NCBI RefSeq assembly: GCF_001758785.1
Contig: NZ_LROM01000156.1
Span: 1-64,000 of the forward strand
Source: Duganella phyllosphaerae
GTDB lineage: Bacteria > Pseudomonadota > Gammaproteobacteria > Burkholderiales > Burkholderiaceae_D
Direction: 5' to 3'
Length of the DNA: 64,000 nucleotides
Under the pieces are notes generated by a model. The model made no database searches and was not told where the DNA came from. It was given only the letters and a program-made list of their open reading frames with translations. Of this stretch, positions 23,863 to 33,841 are shown piece by piece (the stretch's first letter is position 1; each line of letters begins with the position of its first letter). Made by a program: the position numbers and the translations under genes.

Positions 23863-24897
23863 ATGTCCACCAAACTATCTTTTTGCTTGACCCGCTGGTC
23901 CGCAGCAGCCGTCATCGGCGCTGCCGTTCTGATCGCGACCGGGTTCTTTGTTATGTCGGGCGGCGAGCAGCGGACCGACAAGGTCGATGCGCCCCATTTC
24001 GCCGGTTCCGGCGTACAGCCAGCGCCAGCGCAGGCTGCGCGCGGTGCGCAAGCGGCCGCAGGCGGTGCCGCGCACGGCGTCGCGGCCGTGGCGGCGGACG
24101 AGTCGGCCAGCGCTGCGGTCAAGCCGTTGACGGCCCGGCAGGCTGGCGACGGTCTTCGCGCCCTCGTCGACAAGATTCTCAAGCGCGAGGACCTGTCGGC
24201 GAAGGAAATCGAGGAATTCCAGACGAGTCTGCTGGAATCGATCGAGAACGACATCGGCGTTGTCAAAACCGTGCAGCAGTTCTATCACGACATGCCGGCC
24301 GAGCAGGGTATGGAGCGTGACATGTTGCGGTCGTTGCTGGTCGTAACGCCGGCCGGTCGCAGTATTGTCTTGCACGAGGCGAATGCGATCTGGCAAGGGC
24401 AGAGCGAGAACAAGTTTGCCGAGATGTACGAGACGTACTTCAACTTGCCCGGCCAGGCACCGCAGGACGTCATCGTCCGGGCGCTGGCCGATGTCAAGGC
24501 AGGGACCAAAATCGATGAGCGCACCGCTGTGGCGCGGCTCAATTTCATCGGCACACTGGCGGAACAGAAAAGTGGCGATGTCGCCAATCTGCGCAGCGAT
24601 GCCGTCCAACTGTTGAACCAGACTGCGCAGAGCCAGGGCAGTGATCTGGTGCGCGCGCTGGCCGTCCAGAAGCTCTATCGCCTCAATTCTCCCGCCGAGG
24701 CTTCGAACATCGCCATTACGCAGTTGTCAAAAGGGGCATACGGTGACCTGGTTCGGGAAACCCTGAGCTCGGTAAATAGCGGCGACGTGGAACTCACGCC
24801 CAACTTGCGTGCGGCGTTGACCACTGCCGTCAAGCGCCCCGGCGCCTCGGCCGAAGAGAAGCAGCAGTTCAGCGAGGTCCTGGGACCGCATAGTTGA
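23863..24897 (+). CDS. membrane-anchored hypothetical protein
   Basis: The 344-aa product starts with MSTKLSFCLTRWSAAAVIGA, an N-terminal membrane anchor (about residues 13-32), then an Ala-rich linker (about 48-100) and a mainly helical domain to the C-terminus (EDLSAKEIEEFQTSLLESIE, LLVVTPAGRSIVLHEANAIW, SDAVQLLNQTAQSQGSDLVR). The helical region resembles HEAT/TPR-like scaffolds in style, but no family could be assigned. Ends at a bidirectional terminator shared with tRNA-His. Confidence 0.75.
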   Translation: MSTKLSFCLTRWSAAAVIGAAVLIATGFFVMSGGEQRTDKVDAPHFAGSGVQPAPAQAARGAQAAAGGAAHGVAAVAADESASAAVKPLTARQAGDGLRALVDKILKREDLSAKEIEEFQTSLLESIENDIGVVKTVQQFYHDMPAEQGMERDMLRSLLVVTPAGRSIVLHEANAIWQGQSENKFAEMYETYFNLPGQAPQDVIVRALADVKAGTKIDERTAVARLNFIGTLAEQKSGDVANLRSDAVQLLNQTAQSQGSDLVRALAVQKLYRLNSPAEASNIAITQLSKGAYGDLVRETLSSVNSGDVELTPNLRAALTTAVKRPGASAEEKQQFSEVLGPHS

Positions 24898-24983
24898 TAG
24901 CGGTGATCGCAGCAGCGGATTTTGGCGGCTATCATTCGGGCTGGAGAGGGAGACGTGCGTCTTCGAGGAAAAACGTGATGACG

Positions 24984-25023
24984 AAAAAAAATGCCTGATT
25001 CCCTGGGGAATCAAGCATTTTTT
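24984..25023. terminator. bidirectional terminator between hypothetical gene and tRNA-His
   Basis: TGATTCCC and GGGAATCA, extended by AATGC/GCATT after small bulges, form a strong stem flanked by an A-run (24984-24991) and a T-run, so it works for both strands. Confidence 0.9.
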
Positions 25024-25038
25024 CAATAACGAATTCTT

Positions 25039-25115
25039 TGGGGTGGCTGATGGGGCTCGAACCCACGACAACAGGAATCACAATCCTGGACTCTACCAAC
25101 TGAGCTACAGCCACC
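25039..25115 (-). tRNA. tRNA-His (anticodon GTG)
   Basis: The minus strand gives a complete cloverleaf with anticodon loop TTGTGAT (anticodon GTG), a GGTTCGAGCCC T-arm and an encoded CCA. The extra 5' G (position -1, at 25115) opposite discriminator C73 is the histidine identity element. Confidence 0.97.
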
Positions 25116-25164
25116 ACTGTCTTACTAACTACGCCTGCTTTGCGGTTTGCTGGGCAGGTGCCGC

Positions 25165-25193
25165 ATTATACAAGCCACTTTGGAAACCTGCAA
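25165..25193 (-). promoter_or_regulatory. promoter of tRNA-His
   Basis: On the minus strand TTGCAG (25193-25188) and TATAAT (25170-25165) are 17 bp apart, 50 nt before the tRNA 5' end. Confidence 0.75.
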
Positions 25194-25231
25194 ATCTAAA
25201 TGCGAGGTTTTTTGGAAGATGACCGTTGTTT

Positions 25232-26071
25232 CTAGATGTCGGCCGCTGCAACTACCGGATCGAGGTCGAGCAGGGCGAGGAAGGCTGCCGACAAGGCGGC
25301 CGGCCTGGCGGTCGTGAAGCCGCGCAAGGTGGCGGGGGCATCCGGCGCTGCCGCCCGCAGCAGCGCGCCCGTATCCAGCAAGCGCCCCAGCTGGCGCGCC
25401 ACGGCGTCGCCGGTGTCGATCAGCACCACGTCGGCGCGGTCGTGTGCGGCCAGCACCTGTTCGATACCGTCGCGCACGAACGGGTAGTGGGTGCAGCCGA
25501 GTACCAGCGTGTCGGCGCCCTGGGCCAGAAGCGGCGCCACGTACTGTTCCAGCATGGCGCCGATCTTCGGTGCTTGCAGGTCGCCCAGTTCGATCTGGTC
25601 GACCAGGCCCACGGCCGCCTGCAGCAGGAATTCGGCGTGGGTGGTGGCGCTGATCTGTTCGCGCAGTTGCAGGAATTTGTCGCCCTTGAGCGTGCGCGCC
25701 GTGGCCAGCACGCCCACTTTGCCGTTGCGGGTGGCGGCCGCTGCGGGTTTCAGGCCCGGCTCCACGCCCACCACGGGTAATTCCGGGTAGCGTGCGCGTA
25801 CCGCCTTGATGGCGGCCACGGTGGCCGTGTTGCAGGCGACGACCAGCGCCTTGGCGCCGTGGTCCAGCAGGAAGGCTGTCACCGCCAATGCACGCTCGAC
25901 CACGAACTCTTCGGTTTTTTCGCCGTACGGTGCGTGGCCGGAATCGGCAAAGTACAGCAGGTGTTCGTGCGGCAGCTGCGCGCGGATATGGCGCAGCACC
26001 GACAGGCCGCCCACACCCGAGTCGAACACGCCGATCGGGCACTCGGCTGGCTGTGGGCGCGGGACGTTCAT
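25232..26071 (-). CDS. murI: glutamate racemase
   Basis: MurI makes D-glutamate for peptidoglycan. The 279-aa protein carries IGVFDSGVGGLSVLRHI at the N-terminus and the two catalytic cysteines in VVACNTAT (Cys80) and VLGCTHYPF (Cys193), plus YFADSGHAPYGEK. I chose the ATG at 26071, which shares one base with the stop of the fumarase gene (TGATG), so the two are coupled; an in-frame start further upstream lies inside that gene. The pairing of murI with fumarase in one operon is typical of this group. Confidence 0.95.
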   Translation of the reverse strand: MNVPRPQPAECPIGVFDSGVGGLSVLRHIRAQLPHEHLLYFADSGHAPYGEKTEEFVVERALAVTAFLLDHGAKALVVACNTATVAAIKAVRARYPELPVVGVEPGLKPAAAATRNGKVGVLATARTLKGDKFLQLREQISATTHAEFLLQAAVGLVDQIELGDLQAPKIGAMLEQYVAPLLAQGADTLVLGCTHYPFVRDGIEQVLAAHDRADVVLIDTGDAVARQLGRLLDTGALLRAAAPDAPATLRGFTTARPAALSAAFLALLDLDPVVAAADI

Positions 26072-27600
26072 CAGGCAGTGACGATGGCCACGTTCAGTTG
26101 CTCGATCTTGGCTTTCCATTCGGCCGGACCGGTGTTGTGCACCGAGGTGCCGGCCGAGTCGACTGCCACCGTGACCGGCATGTCTTCCACGTCGAACTCG
26201 TAGATCGCTTCCATGCCCATGTCGGCAAAGCCCAGCACCTTGGCGCCCTTGATCGCCTTGGAGACCAGGTAGGCCGACCCGCCAACCGCCATCAGGTACG
26301 CCGACTGGTGCTTCTTGATCGACTCGATCGCGATCGGGCCGCGCTCGGCCTTGCCGATCATGGCGATCAGGCCGGTTTTCTCGAGCATCATGTCGGTGAA
26401 CTTGTCCATGCGGGTGGCAGTCGTTGGGCCGGCTGGGCCGACCACTTCGTCACGCACCGGATCGACCGGACCGACGTAGTAGATCACGCGGTTCTTGAAG
26501 TCCACCGGCAGTTCTTCGCCCTTGGCCAGCATGTCCTGGATGCGCTTGTGGGCAGCATCGCGGCCGGTCAGCATTTTGCCGTTGAGCAGCAGGGTCTGGC
26601 CCGGCTTCCACGAGGCGACTTCTTCTTTCGTCAGCGTGTTGAGGTCGACGCGTTTCGATTTTTCGGTGTCCGGCGCCCACGACACATCAGGCCAGGTGGA
26701 CAGCGGTGGCGGCGTCATGTAGGCAGGGCCGGAGCCGTCGAGCACGAAGTGGCCGTGGCGGGTGGCCGCGCAGTTCGGGATCATGGCCACCGGTTTCGAC
26801 GCCGCGTGGGTCGGGTGCATCATGATTTTGACGTCGAGCACGGTGGTCAGGCCGCCCAGGCCCTGGGCGCCGATGCCCAGCGCGTTGACCTTGTCGCACA
26901 GTTCGATACGCAGTTCTTCCAGCTTGTTCTGCGGGCCGCGCTGCTTCAGCTCGAACATGTCGATGTCTTCCATCAGCACTTCCTTGGCCATCAGCATGGC
27001 TTTCTCGGCGGTGCCGCCGATGCCGATGCCCAGCATGCCTGGCGGGCACCAGCCGGCGCCCATGGTCGGCACGGTTTTCAGTACCCAGTCCACCAGCGAA
27101 TCGGACGGGTTCATCATGATCATCTTGGACTTGTTTTCCGAGCCGCCGCCCTTGGCTGCGACCTTGACGTCCACGGTGTTGCCTTCGACCAGTTCCATGT
27201 GGACCACGGCTGGCGTGTTGTCCTTGGTGTTCTTGCGGTCGAAGTGCGGGTCGGCCACGATCGATGCGCGCAGCTTGTTGTCGTCGAAGTTGTACGCGCG
27301 GCGCACGCCCTCGTTGACGGCGTCGGTGACGGTGCCGCTAAAGCCTTCGAAGCGCACACCCATGCCAATCTTCAGGAAGACGTTGACGATGCCGGTGTCC
27401 TGGCAGATCGGGCGCTTGCCTTCCGCGCACATGCGCGAGTTGGTCAGGATCTGCGCGATGGCGTCCTTGGCGGCCGGGCTCTGCTCGGAGTCATACGCGC
27501 GCGCCAGGTGCTCGATGTAATCGGCTGGATGGTAATAGCTGATGTACTGGAGGGCGGCGGCAACCGATTCGATCAGGTCTTCTTGCTTTATGATGGTCAT
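26071..27600 (-). CDS. class I fumarate hydratase
   Basis: This 509-aa protein is an iron-sulfur (class I) fumarase, converting fumarate to malate in the TCA cycle. Both family domains are fused in one chain: the N-terminal part with RPICQDTGIVNVFLKIG, AKGGGSENKSKM, GAGWCPPGMLGIGIGGTAEK and IPNCAATRHGHF, and the C-terminal beta part with GRDAAHKRIQDML, VGPAGPTTATRMDKF and GKAERGPIAIESI. Conserved cysteines for the 4Fe-4S cluster are present. The ATG at 27600 (MTIIKQEDLIESVAAALQYI) is the natural start; upstream in-frame codons overlap the next gene. It is upstream of and coupled to murI. Confidence 0.93.
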   Translation of the reverse strand: MTIIKQEDLIESVAAALQYISYYHPADYIEHLARAYDSEQSPAAKDAIAQILTNSRMCAEGKRPICQDTGIVNVFLKIGMGVRFEGFSGTVTDAVNEGVRRAYNFDDNKLRASIVADPHFDRKNTKDNTPAVVHMELVEGNTVDVKVAAKGGGSENKSKMIMMNPSDSLVDWVLKTVPTMGAGWCPPGMLGIGIGGTAEKAMLMAKEVLMEDIDMFELKQRGPQNKLEELRIELCDKVNALGIGAQGLGGLTTVLDVKIMMHPTHAASKPVAMIPNCAATRHGHFVLDGSGPAYMTPPPLSTWPDVSWAPDTEKSKRVDLNTLTKEEVASWKPGQTLLLNGKMLTGRDAAHKRIQDMLAKGEELPVDFKNRVIYYVGPVDPVRDEVVGPAGPTTATRMDKFTDMMLEKTGLIAMIGKAERGPIAIESIKKHQSAYLMAVGGSAYLVSKAIKGAKVLGFADMGMEAIYEFDVEDMPVTVAVDSAGTSVHNTGPAEWKAKIEQLNVAIVTA

Positions 27601-27635
27601 GATGTTCTCGCGTGGTGGATGGGATGTTTTTTCAA

Positions 27636-28232
27636 TCAGTGCGACTTGGAGTCGTGGTGCGTCATCGTGGTCAGGCGGTCGGTGTAGGCAATTGCCAGGG
27701 CCGAGAGCAGGAAAGCGATGTGGATCGTCGTTTGCGCGATGAGCACCTTGGCATCGTACGCATTGGCGTTGATAAAGGTTTTCAGCAGGTGGATCGACGA
27801 GATGCCGATAATCGCCATGGCCAGCTTGGTTTTCAGCACGGACGCATTCACGTGCGACAGCCACTCGGGCTGGTCCGGGTGGCCTTCGAGGTTCATGCGC
27901 GACACAAAGGTTTCATAGCCGCCGATGATCACCATCACCAGCAGGTTGGAGATCATGACCACGTCGATCAGGCCCAGCACCACCAGCATGATGGTGGTTT
28001 CGTTGAGGCGGGTAGGGGCGACGGCGTTAGGGACGGCCACGGCCTGGATGATGTGCTGCAGGGCGGCGTCGTTGCCCATGGCCGCGCCGATCAGGTCTTT
28101 CAGTTCGACCCAAAAGTGGAAAACGTACACGCACTGGGCCAGGATCAGACCCACGTACAGCGGCAATTGCAGCCAGCGCGACATGAAAATGAAGTGGGGT
28201 AGAGGACGCAGCTTGGGCTTGTGCTCGGACAT
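27636..28232 (-). CDS. UPF0114/YqhA-family membrane protein
   Basis: The 198-aa protein matches the UPF0114 (YqhA, TIGR00645) family: SRWLQLPLYVGLILAQCVYV, then MLVVLGLIDVVMISNLLVMV, IGGYETFVSR and LKTKLAMAIIGISSIHLLK. Four hydrophobic segments are seen. Family function is not established; homologues are inner-membrane proteins. It is 35 nt upstream of the fumarase gene and probably co-transcribed, and is divergent from acs. Confidence 0.88.
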   Translation of the reverse strand: MSEHKPKLRPLPHFIFMSRWLQLPLYVGLILAQCVYVFHFWVELKDLIGAAMGNDAALQHIIQAVAVPNAVAPTRLNETTIMLVVLGLIDVVMISNLLVMVIIGGYETFVSRMNLEGHPDQPEWLSHVNASVLKTKLAMAIIGISSIHLLKTFINANAYDAKVLIAQTTIHIAFLLSALAIAYTDRLTTMTHHDSKSH

Positions 28233-28438
28233 GTGGGCGGGACTCCGGAAAATGGTGCAGACTATAAGATGGCGACATTCTACACGCGCAGCCCGGCTGT
28301 GGCACCGCTGCGTGAGGCGGTCATGCCATGGCAGAAATATTGATAGAATCATCTGAACTATGCAGTGTCGGCATGTAAGGGCGCAGTAAGCGATGGCGTT
28401 TATGTTTGTGGCAAACGAATACAACAACGGAGACTAGT

Positions 28439-30427
28439 ATGAGCAGCACTACCACCCAGCAAGGCCCACAGGAAACCCGCGTCTTCAATCCGCCCGAGGC
28501 CTTCGTGTCCCAGGCCACCGTCTCGGGCATGGACGGCTACAACGCGCTGTGCGCGGAGGCCGAAGCCGACTACGAAGGCTTCTGGGCGCGCCTGGCCAAC
28601 GAACACCTGGCCTGGCAAACGCCGTTCACCCGCACCCTGAACGAAGACGACGCGCCGTTCTACAAATGGTTCGAAGGCGGCAAGCTCAACGTCTCGTACA
28701 ACTGCCTCGACCGCAACCTGACCAACGGCAACGCCGACAAGACCGCCATCATCTTCGAAGCGGACGACGGCAAGTCGGTCAATGTCAGCTATAAGGAACT
28801 GCACGAAAAAGTGTGCAAGTTCGCCAACGGCCTCAAGTCGCGCGGCATCAAAAAGGGCGACCGCGTCATCATCTACATGTCGATGTCGGTGGAAGGCGTG
28901 GCGGCCATGCAGGCGTGCGCCCGTATCGGCGCCACCCACTCGGTGGTGTTTGGCGGCTTCTCCGCCAAGTCGCTGCAGGAGCGCATCATCGACGCCGGCG
29001 CCGTGGCCGTCATCACCGCCGACGAACAACTGCGCGGCGGCAAGCAGCTGCCGTTGAAATCCATCGTCGACGAAGCGCTGGCGCTGGGCGGCTGCGACAC
29101 CATCAAGGACGTGATCGTCTATAAGCGCACTGGCGGCAACGTTGCCTTCAACCAAGGCCGCGACCTGTGGTTGCACGACCTGGTGGCCGACCAGTCGGCC
29201 GACTGCGAGCCGGAATGGGTCGATGCCGAGCATCCGCTGTTCATCCTGTACACGTCCGGCTCCACCGGCACCCCGAAAGGCGTGCAGCATTCGAGCGGCG
29301 GCTACCTGCTGTGGGCCGCACTGACCATGAAATGGTCGTTCGACATCAAGCCCGCCGACGTGTACTGGTGCACCGCCGATATCGGCTGGGTAACCGGCCA
29401 CAGCTATATCGCCTACGGTCCCACCGCCGTGGGCGCCACCCAGGTGATCTTCGAAGGCGTGCCCACCTACCCGAACGCCGGCCGCTTCTGGGACACCGTG
29501 GCCAAGCACAAGGTCAGCATCTTCTATACCGCGCCAACGGCGATCCGTTCGCTGATCAAGGCGTCGGACGTCGATCCGAAAGTGCATCCGAAAAACTACG
29601 ACTTGTCGTCGCTGCGCCTGCTGGGCACGGTTGGCGAGCCGATCAATCCGGAAGCCTGGATGTGGTACTACACGCAAGTGGGCGGCGAGCGCTGCCCGAT
29701 CGTGGACACCTTCTGGCAAACCGAGACCGGCGGCCACATGATCACCCCGCTGCCGGGCGCCACGCCGATGGTGCCGGGTTCGTGCACCTTGCCGCTGCCG
29801 GGCATCATGGCAGCCATCGTCGATGAAGCTGGCGCCGACGTGCCGAACGGGCAGGGCGGTATTCTGGTGGTCAAGCGTCCATGGCCGTCGATGATCCGCA
29901 CCATCTGGAACAACCCGGACCGTTTTAAAACCAGCTACTTCCCGGACGAACTGGGCGGCAAGATGTACCTCGCTGGTGATGGCGCCATCCGCAACAAGGA
30001 CACCGGCTACTTCACCATCACAGGCCGCATCGACGACGTGCTCAACGTTTCCGGTCACCGCATGGGCACGATGGAAATCGAATCGGCGCTGGTGGCCAAT
30101 CCGCTGGTGGCCGAGGCTGCCGTGGTCGGCCGTCCCGACGACACCACCGGCGAATCGATCTGCGCGTTCGTGGTGCTCAAGCAGGCGCGCCCGACCGGCG
30201 ACGACGCCAAGAAGCTGGCGCTGGAGCTGCGCAACTGGGTGGGCAAGGAGATCGGTCCGATCGCCAAGCCGAAGGAAATCCGCTTTGGCGACAACCTGCC
30301 GAAAACCCGCTCGGGCAAGATCATGCGCCGCCTGCTGCGCGTGCTGGCCAAGGGCGAAACCATTACCCAGGACGTCTCCACGCTGGAAAACCCGGCCATC
30401 CTGGAGCAACTGAAAGAAGCGTCGTAA
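28439..30427 (+). CDS. acs: acetyl-CoA synthetase
   Basis: Acs activates acetate to acetyl-CoA through acetyl-AMP. The 662-aa protein has the AMP-binding P-loop motif [20 protein letters not shown], the A8 hinge [17 protein letters not shown], and the C-terminal [11 protein letters not shown], whose Lys (residue 627) is the site of inhibitory acetylation in known Acs enzymes. Length and motifs are normal. The ATG at 28439 follows GGAG. The gene is convergent with the histidine kinase gene, only 6 nt apart. Confidence 0.96.
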   Translation: MSSTTTQQGPQETRVFNPPEAFVSQATVSGMDGYNALCAEAEADYEGFWARLANEHLAWQTPFTRTLNEDDAPFYKWFEGGKLNVSYNCLDRNLTNGNADKTAIIFEADDGKSVNVSYKELHEKVCKFANGLKSRGIKKGDRVIIYMSMSVEGVAAMQACARIGATHSVVFGGFSAKSLQERIIDAGAVAVITADEQLRGGKQLPLKSIVDEALALGGCDTIKDVIVYKRTGGNVAFNQGRDLWLHDLVADQSADCEPEWVDAEHPLFILYTSGSTGTPKGVQHSSGGYLLWAALTMKWSFDIKPADVYWCTADIGWVTGHSYIAYGPTAVGATQVIFEGVPTYPNAGRFWDTVAKHKVSIFYTAPTAIRSLIKASDVDPKVHPKNYDLSSLRLLGTVGEPINPEAWMWYYTQVGGERCPIVDTFWQTETGGHMITPLPGATPMVPGSCTLPLPGIMAAIVDEAGADVPNGQGGILVVKRPWPSMIRTIWNNPDRFKTSYFPDELGGKMYLAGDGAIRNKDTGYFTITGRIDDVLNVSGHRMGTMEIESALVANPLVAEAAVVGRPDDTTGESICAFVVLKQARPTGDDAKKLALELRNWVGKEIGPIAKPKEIRFGDNLPKTRSGKIMRRLLRVLAKGETITQDVSTLENPAILEQLKEAS

Positions 30428-30433
30428 AAAGCG

Positions 30434-32506
30434 TTATCGCTGCGGTGGCGCGTCCACCGCAGCGAGCATGTCCGCCACCCGCTCCGAGAGCACATCGATA
30501 TCGAACGGCTTGGTCATCACGGCCATGCCTTCGGCCAATTTGCCGCTACCCAGCACGGCAGCTTCAGCATACCCGGTCAGGAACAGCACACGCAGGCGCG
30601 GCTTGAGCCGCATGCCCAGCTCGGCCATCTGGCGCCCGTTCATGCCGCCCGGCAGGCCGATATCGCTGACCAGCAGATCGACCGGCGCGCCCGACTCCAG
30701 CACTGCCAGGCCGGCGGAGCTGTCTCCCGCCTGTAATACAGTGCAGCCGAGGTCGCCCAGGATGTCGGCGATCAGCAGGCGCACGCTCGGCTCGTCATCG
30801 ACCACCAGTACGGTAGCGCTGCGGATGTCGCGCGCAACGGTGCTGGTCTTCTGGCGGATGTCGACACCATCGGCCACGCCGTCGTGGCGTGGCAGGTAGA
30901 GGCACACGGTGGTGCCTGCGCCATGCTCGGAATAGATGCGCACGTGGCCGCCCGACTGCTTGGCAAAACCATACACCATCGACAAGCCGAGCCCGGTACC
31001 TTCGCCCGGTTGCTTGGTGGTGAAGAACGGCTCGAACACGCGCGCGATCAGTTCCGGCGCGATGCCGGTGCCGGTATCCTGCACGCTGAGCGACAGGTAT
31101 TCGCCGGCCGGCAAATCATCGGCCTCGGCCCCGGCCACCTCGCCGTCGAGCCAGTGGTTGGCGGTCGTAATGCGGATCTGGCCGCCGCCGGGCATGGCGT
31201 CGCGCGCGTTGATGCACAGGTTGAGCAGCGAATTTTCCAGCTGCGACGCATCGACCAGCGCGGTCCACAAGTCGTCGGGACCATGCGCCTCCACCTGTAC
31301 GGCCGGACCGACGGTGCGCCGCACCAGGTCTTCCATGCCGCGCACCAGGCGGTTGACGTCGGTGGGCTTGGGATCGAGCGTTTGCTGGCGCGAAAAGGCC
31401 AGCAGCCGGTGGGTGAGGGCGGCTGCGCGTTTGGCCGCATCGCTGCCCACCTCGACATAGCGCTTGATGTCGCCATAGCGACCCTGGCCGATGCGCTGGA
31501 CGATCATGTCGAGGCTGCCCTGGATGCCGGCCAGCAGGTTGTTGAAATCATGGGCCAGCCCGCCGGTAAGCTGGCCGACCGCCTCCATCTTCTGCGCCTG
31601 GCGCAGCGCATCTTCGGCCGAGCGCAGCGCCTCTGCCTGTTCCTTTTCGGCGGTAACGTCGCGACCGACGGCGTAGATACTCTCGGCATCGGGCCGGATC
31701 GACCACGAGATCCAGCGATAAGTGCCATTCTTGTGGCGATAGCGGTTGTCGAAGCGCGTGAGCACGCGGCCTTCAGACAGCAGCCGCGCGGCATCGGCGG
31801 TGCGTTTGATATCGTCCGGGTGGAGATGGTCGAGCAGGTTGGTGCCGACCAGCTCGCTCTCACCAAGCCCCAGCACATCGAGCCACGCCGGATTGACGCT
31901 ATTGATCAGGCCACGGAAACCGCAGCGCAGCATGATGTCCGCCGACAGCTCCCACAGCCGGTTGCGGTCGCGCGTGCGCTCATCGACGGTGCGCACCAGC
32001 GTGGCCTGGGCCGTGTGCGCCTCGCGGTCTTTGCGCACCTGCTCGGTAATTTCCTGGCCCTGGTTGAGCAGGCCGACCACCGAACCATCCTCGCCGACGA
32101 TGGGCGTGGCGGAAAAGTTCCAGAAAGTTTTTTCAAGCTGGCCGTGGCGCAGCACCATCAGCTCGACATAGTTGTGCGAAAAGCCCAGGCCGGTGGCCAT
32201 GGCCCGGTCAAAATCGGGCGCCACCTTGTCCCACGTACTGCCCCACACGCCGGCGATCGGCTGACCGAGGGCGCCCGGATGGCGATCGACCAGCGATTCG
32301 GCATAGGCATCGTTATAGAACATGCGCAACTCGGGCCCCCACAGCACCGCGCCCAGAATGGGCGAGTTGAGGCAGGCCGAGAGCGAAGAACGCAGCGATT
32401 GCGGCCACGTGCGGGGATCGCCCATCGCAGTACCGGCCCAGTCATGGGCACGCATCAAGGCGCCCATGTGGCCGCCGTTATCGAGGAAGGAAAGCGAACT
32501 CGTCAT
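30434..32506 (-). CDS. hybrid histidine kinase (PAS-PAS-HisKA-HATPase-REC)
   Basis: A 690-aa soluble hybrid kinase with no transmembrane segment. It has an N-terminal PAS-like sensor region (about residues 35-155), a second PAS with PAC motif (about 185-285, [20 protein letters not shown]), a HisKA domain with phosphoacceptor His319 ([15 protein letters not shown]), an HATPase domain with N, G1 and G2 boxes ([34 protein letters not shown]) and a receiver with Asp615 (VSDIGLPGG), acidic pair Asp570/571, Thr644 and Lys666. Output partner is not in the window. The signal is unknown but a cytosolic one is implied. Confidence 0.93.
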   Translation of the reverse strand: MTSSLSFLDNGGHMGALMRAHDWAGTAMGDPRTWPQSLRSSLSACLNSPILGAVLWGPELRMFYNDAYAESLVDRHPGALGQPIAGVWGSTWDKVAPDFDRAMATGLGFSHNYVELMVLRHGQLEKTFWNFSATPIVGEDGSVVGLLNQGQEITEQVRKDREAHTAQATLVRTVDERTRDRNRLWELSADIMLRCGFRGLINSVNPAWLDVLGLGESELVGTNLLDHLHPDDIKRTADAARLLSEGRVLTRFDNRYRHKNGTYRWISWSIRPDAESIYAVGRDVTAEKEQAEALRSAEDALRQAQKMEAVGQLTGGLAHDFNNLLAGIQGSLDMIVQRIGQGRYGDIKRYVEVGSDAAKRAAALTHRLLAFSRQQTLDPKPTDVNRLVRGMEDLVRRTVGPAVQVEAHGPDDLWTALVDASQLENSLLNLCINARDAMPGGGQIRITTANHWLDGEVAGAEADDLPAGEYLSLSVQDTGTGIAPELIARVFEPFFTTKQPGEGTGLGLSMVYGFAKQSGGHVRIYSEHGAGTTVCLYLPRHDGVADGVDIRQKTSTVARDIRSATVLVVDDEPSVRLLIADILGDLGCTVLQAGDSSAGLAVLESGAPVDLLVSDIGLPGGMNGRQMAELGMRLKPRLRVLFLTGYAEAAVLGSGKLAEGMAVMTKPFDIDVLSERVADMLAAVDAPPQR

Positions 32507-32750
32507 ATCTGATCAGTGAAACCCGAGGTTCTCCGGCGCCAGCGACGGCGCGCGGTCACGTTGTAAGAAGTATTGGGTGCAGCGTGCTTGCGCGGTGGAA
32601 CGCGGACAAGCGGTAAGCCAGGGCGGGATCAGGGACCAGGCAGAGGTCGGGGTCGCAGCCGCGCAATTTGGGCCGCAGGGCGGCATCGGGCAGAGACCGG
32701 GTAATTGTAGCTGATGAAATCACTAGCACTGAAGGAGTTGCCAAATAAAG

Positions 32751-32779
32751 TTGGTGCTGTGTGGATTGTTTGCTATAAT
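32751..32779 (+). promoter_or_regulatory. promoter of tRNA-Ser
   Basis: TTGGTG (32751-32756) and TATAAT (32774-32779) with a 17-bp spacer, followed by a GC-rich discriminator, 31 nt before the tRNA. Confidence 0.75.
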
Positions 32780-32810
32780 TCGCGGCTTCTCCGAGAGGGG
32801 AAGAGTTGCA

Positions 32811-32900
32811 GGAGAGGTGGATGAGCGGTTGAAGTCGCACGCCTGGAAAGCGTGTATAGGGTCAAACCTATCGGGGGTTCGAATCCCCCTCTCTCCGCCA
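32811..32900 (+). tRNA. tRNA-Ser (anticodon GGA)
   Basis: A class II tRNA of 90 nt with acceptor GGAGAGG/TCTCTCC (last pair G-T), anticodon arm CACGC-CTGGAAA-GCGTG (anticodon GGA), a long variable arm, T-arm GGGGGTTCGAATCCCCC and encoded CCA. Prophage genes begin within 80 nt of its 3' end, making it the probable integration site. Confidence 0.97.
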
Positions 32901-32908
32901 AAAATACT

Positions 32909-32938
32909 AAAAAGCCCTTGATTTCAAGGGCTTTTTTT
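32909..32938 (+). terminator. terminator after tRNA-Ser
   Basis: AAAGCCCTTGA and TCAAGGGCTTT form an 11-bp stem with a 2-nt loop (functionally 4), followed by T-run. It sits between the tRNA and the first prophage gene and, being A/T-flanked, could also stop the leftward early phage operon. Confidence 0.92.
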
Positions 32939-32976
32939 CGTCTGGACTTATCCTACCCCCATCTCTACCCACACTG

Positions 32977-33201
32977 CTATTTCTGGTCTTTTTGCGCCGA
33001 TTTGACTGCCGACTGAGCAATGCGCTCGGCCTGCCACTGCGCGATCGCTCCCGAATCCCATGCCACGGCCTGCGGGCCGATGCGGATCGCGGCCGGGAAA
33101 GTGCCCGCCTTGATCGCCTGGTAGATGGCGGTGCGGCGCAGGCCAACGGCTGCCATGACGGCCGGCAGACGGATAAAAGTTTTCATTTCGTTCATGTTCA
33201 T
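32977..33201 (-). CDS. AlpA-family phage regulator (excisionase-like)
   Basis: The 74-aa protein begins MNMNEMKTFIRLPAVMAAVG and has the winged MerR-like helix-turn-helix of AlpA (RLPAVMAAVGLRRTAIYQAI, KAGTFPAAIRIG, AVAWDSGAIAQW). AlpA proteins act as transcription activators of integrase or as excision factors. The ATG at 33201 is preceded by AGAGGA, which lies in the end of the previous gene. It is the gene closest to the tRNA, where one expects integrase or excisionase; an integrase is not next to it. Confidence 0.88.
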   Translation of the reverse strand: MNMNEMKTFIRLPAVMAAVGLRRTAIYQAIKAGTFPAAIRIGPQAVAWDSGAIAQWQAERIAQSAVKSAQKDQK

Positions 33202-33203
33202 GG

Positions 33204-33527
33204 TCAATTCCTCTCGGGTGTGGTTGGGGTGGTGCTGGCCAGCTGCTTTATTTCGACATCGATGACATCCGACCGGTTGAAGCGGTCGCGCTGCTTGGCG
33301 CACGCCTTGGCCAGCACCTTCTGCGCTGCGCGCTCCTTCCTTTTCAGGAGCGTGATCTGCGCCTTGACGTGCTCGTGCTCGCGGTAGGCTGGATTCCAAT
33401 AGCTGTCGGAGCCCGGCCGCGCCTGAATTTCTTTCGCGAGCACGAGGCGCCTGGCATTGATGAGCATCCGGTGCGAGTACACCTCGTGCCACAGCATCGC
33501 TGCATGTTCAATTTCGCGGGTGCTCAC
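33204..33527 (-). CDS. phage early protein, unknown function
   Basis: A 107-aa protein from GTG 33527, which overlaps the stop of the upstream gene (GTGA). It is charged and helical (IEHAAMLWHEVYSHRMLINA, EHEHVKAQITLLKRKERAAQ), with a likely coiled coil at residues 50-80. No family recognised. It belongs to a chain of five small leftward genes joined by 4-nt or shorter overlaps. Confidence 0.7.
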   Translation of the reverse strand: MSTREIEHAAMLWHEVYSHRMLINARRLVLAKEIQARPGSDSYWNPAYREHEHVKAQITLLKRKERAAQKVLAKACAKQRDRFNRSDVIDVEIKQLASTTPTTPERN

Positions 33528-33841
33528 GCGGCGCCTCGCTTGGTGCTGGCGCTGGCACGTGCCGCCTTCTCGCAGGCGCGCCGCAGCCGGCTGCGCAGGC
33601 TGTACACCTTTTTGCGCGCGTCGGTGAAGCTCTCGTATCTGGCCCGGGTGAATTGGTTCATGGCCAGGCGGTCGGGATCGTCGGAGGGTGCGTTGTGGGG
33701 CACGTCGCCGAATTGGCTTTCGAACTTGCGCACGCGGGCGATGTACGCGTCCTTCGCCATGGCGCACGCGCCCTCGGCGCGCCAGAGCTCGACGGCTAGG
33801 TCGCCGGCGGCCATGATGGCCAGCAGGTGGGCGGCGCTCAC
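33524..33841 (-). CDS. phage early protein, unknown function
   Basis: A 105-aa protein from GTG 33841 (MSAAHLLAIMAAGDLAVELW), coupled to both neighbours by GTGA overlaps. It is helical and basic at the C-terminus (YSLRSRLRRACEKAARASAS). No motif is recognised; the basic tail could bind nucleic acid (inference). Confidence 0.68.
   Translation of the reverse strand: MSAAHLLAIMAAGDLAVELWRAEGACAMAKDAYIARVRKFESQFGDVPHNAPSDDPDRLAMNQFTRARYESFTDARKKVYSLRSRLRRACEKAARASASTKRGAA

Noticed and set aside
32977-33492. 171-codon version of the AlpA-like protein
   Set aside because: The first about 97 residues are Arg/Ala/Gly-rich out-of-frame sequence of the upstream gene; the ATG at 33201 has the ribosome binding site.
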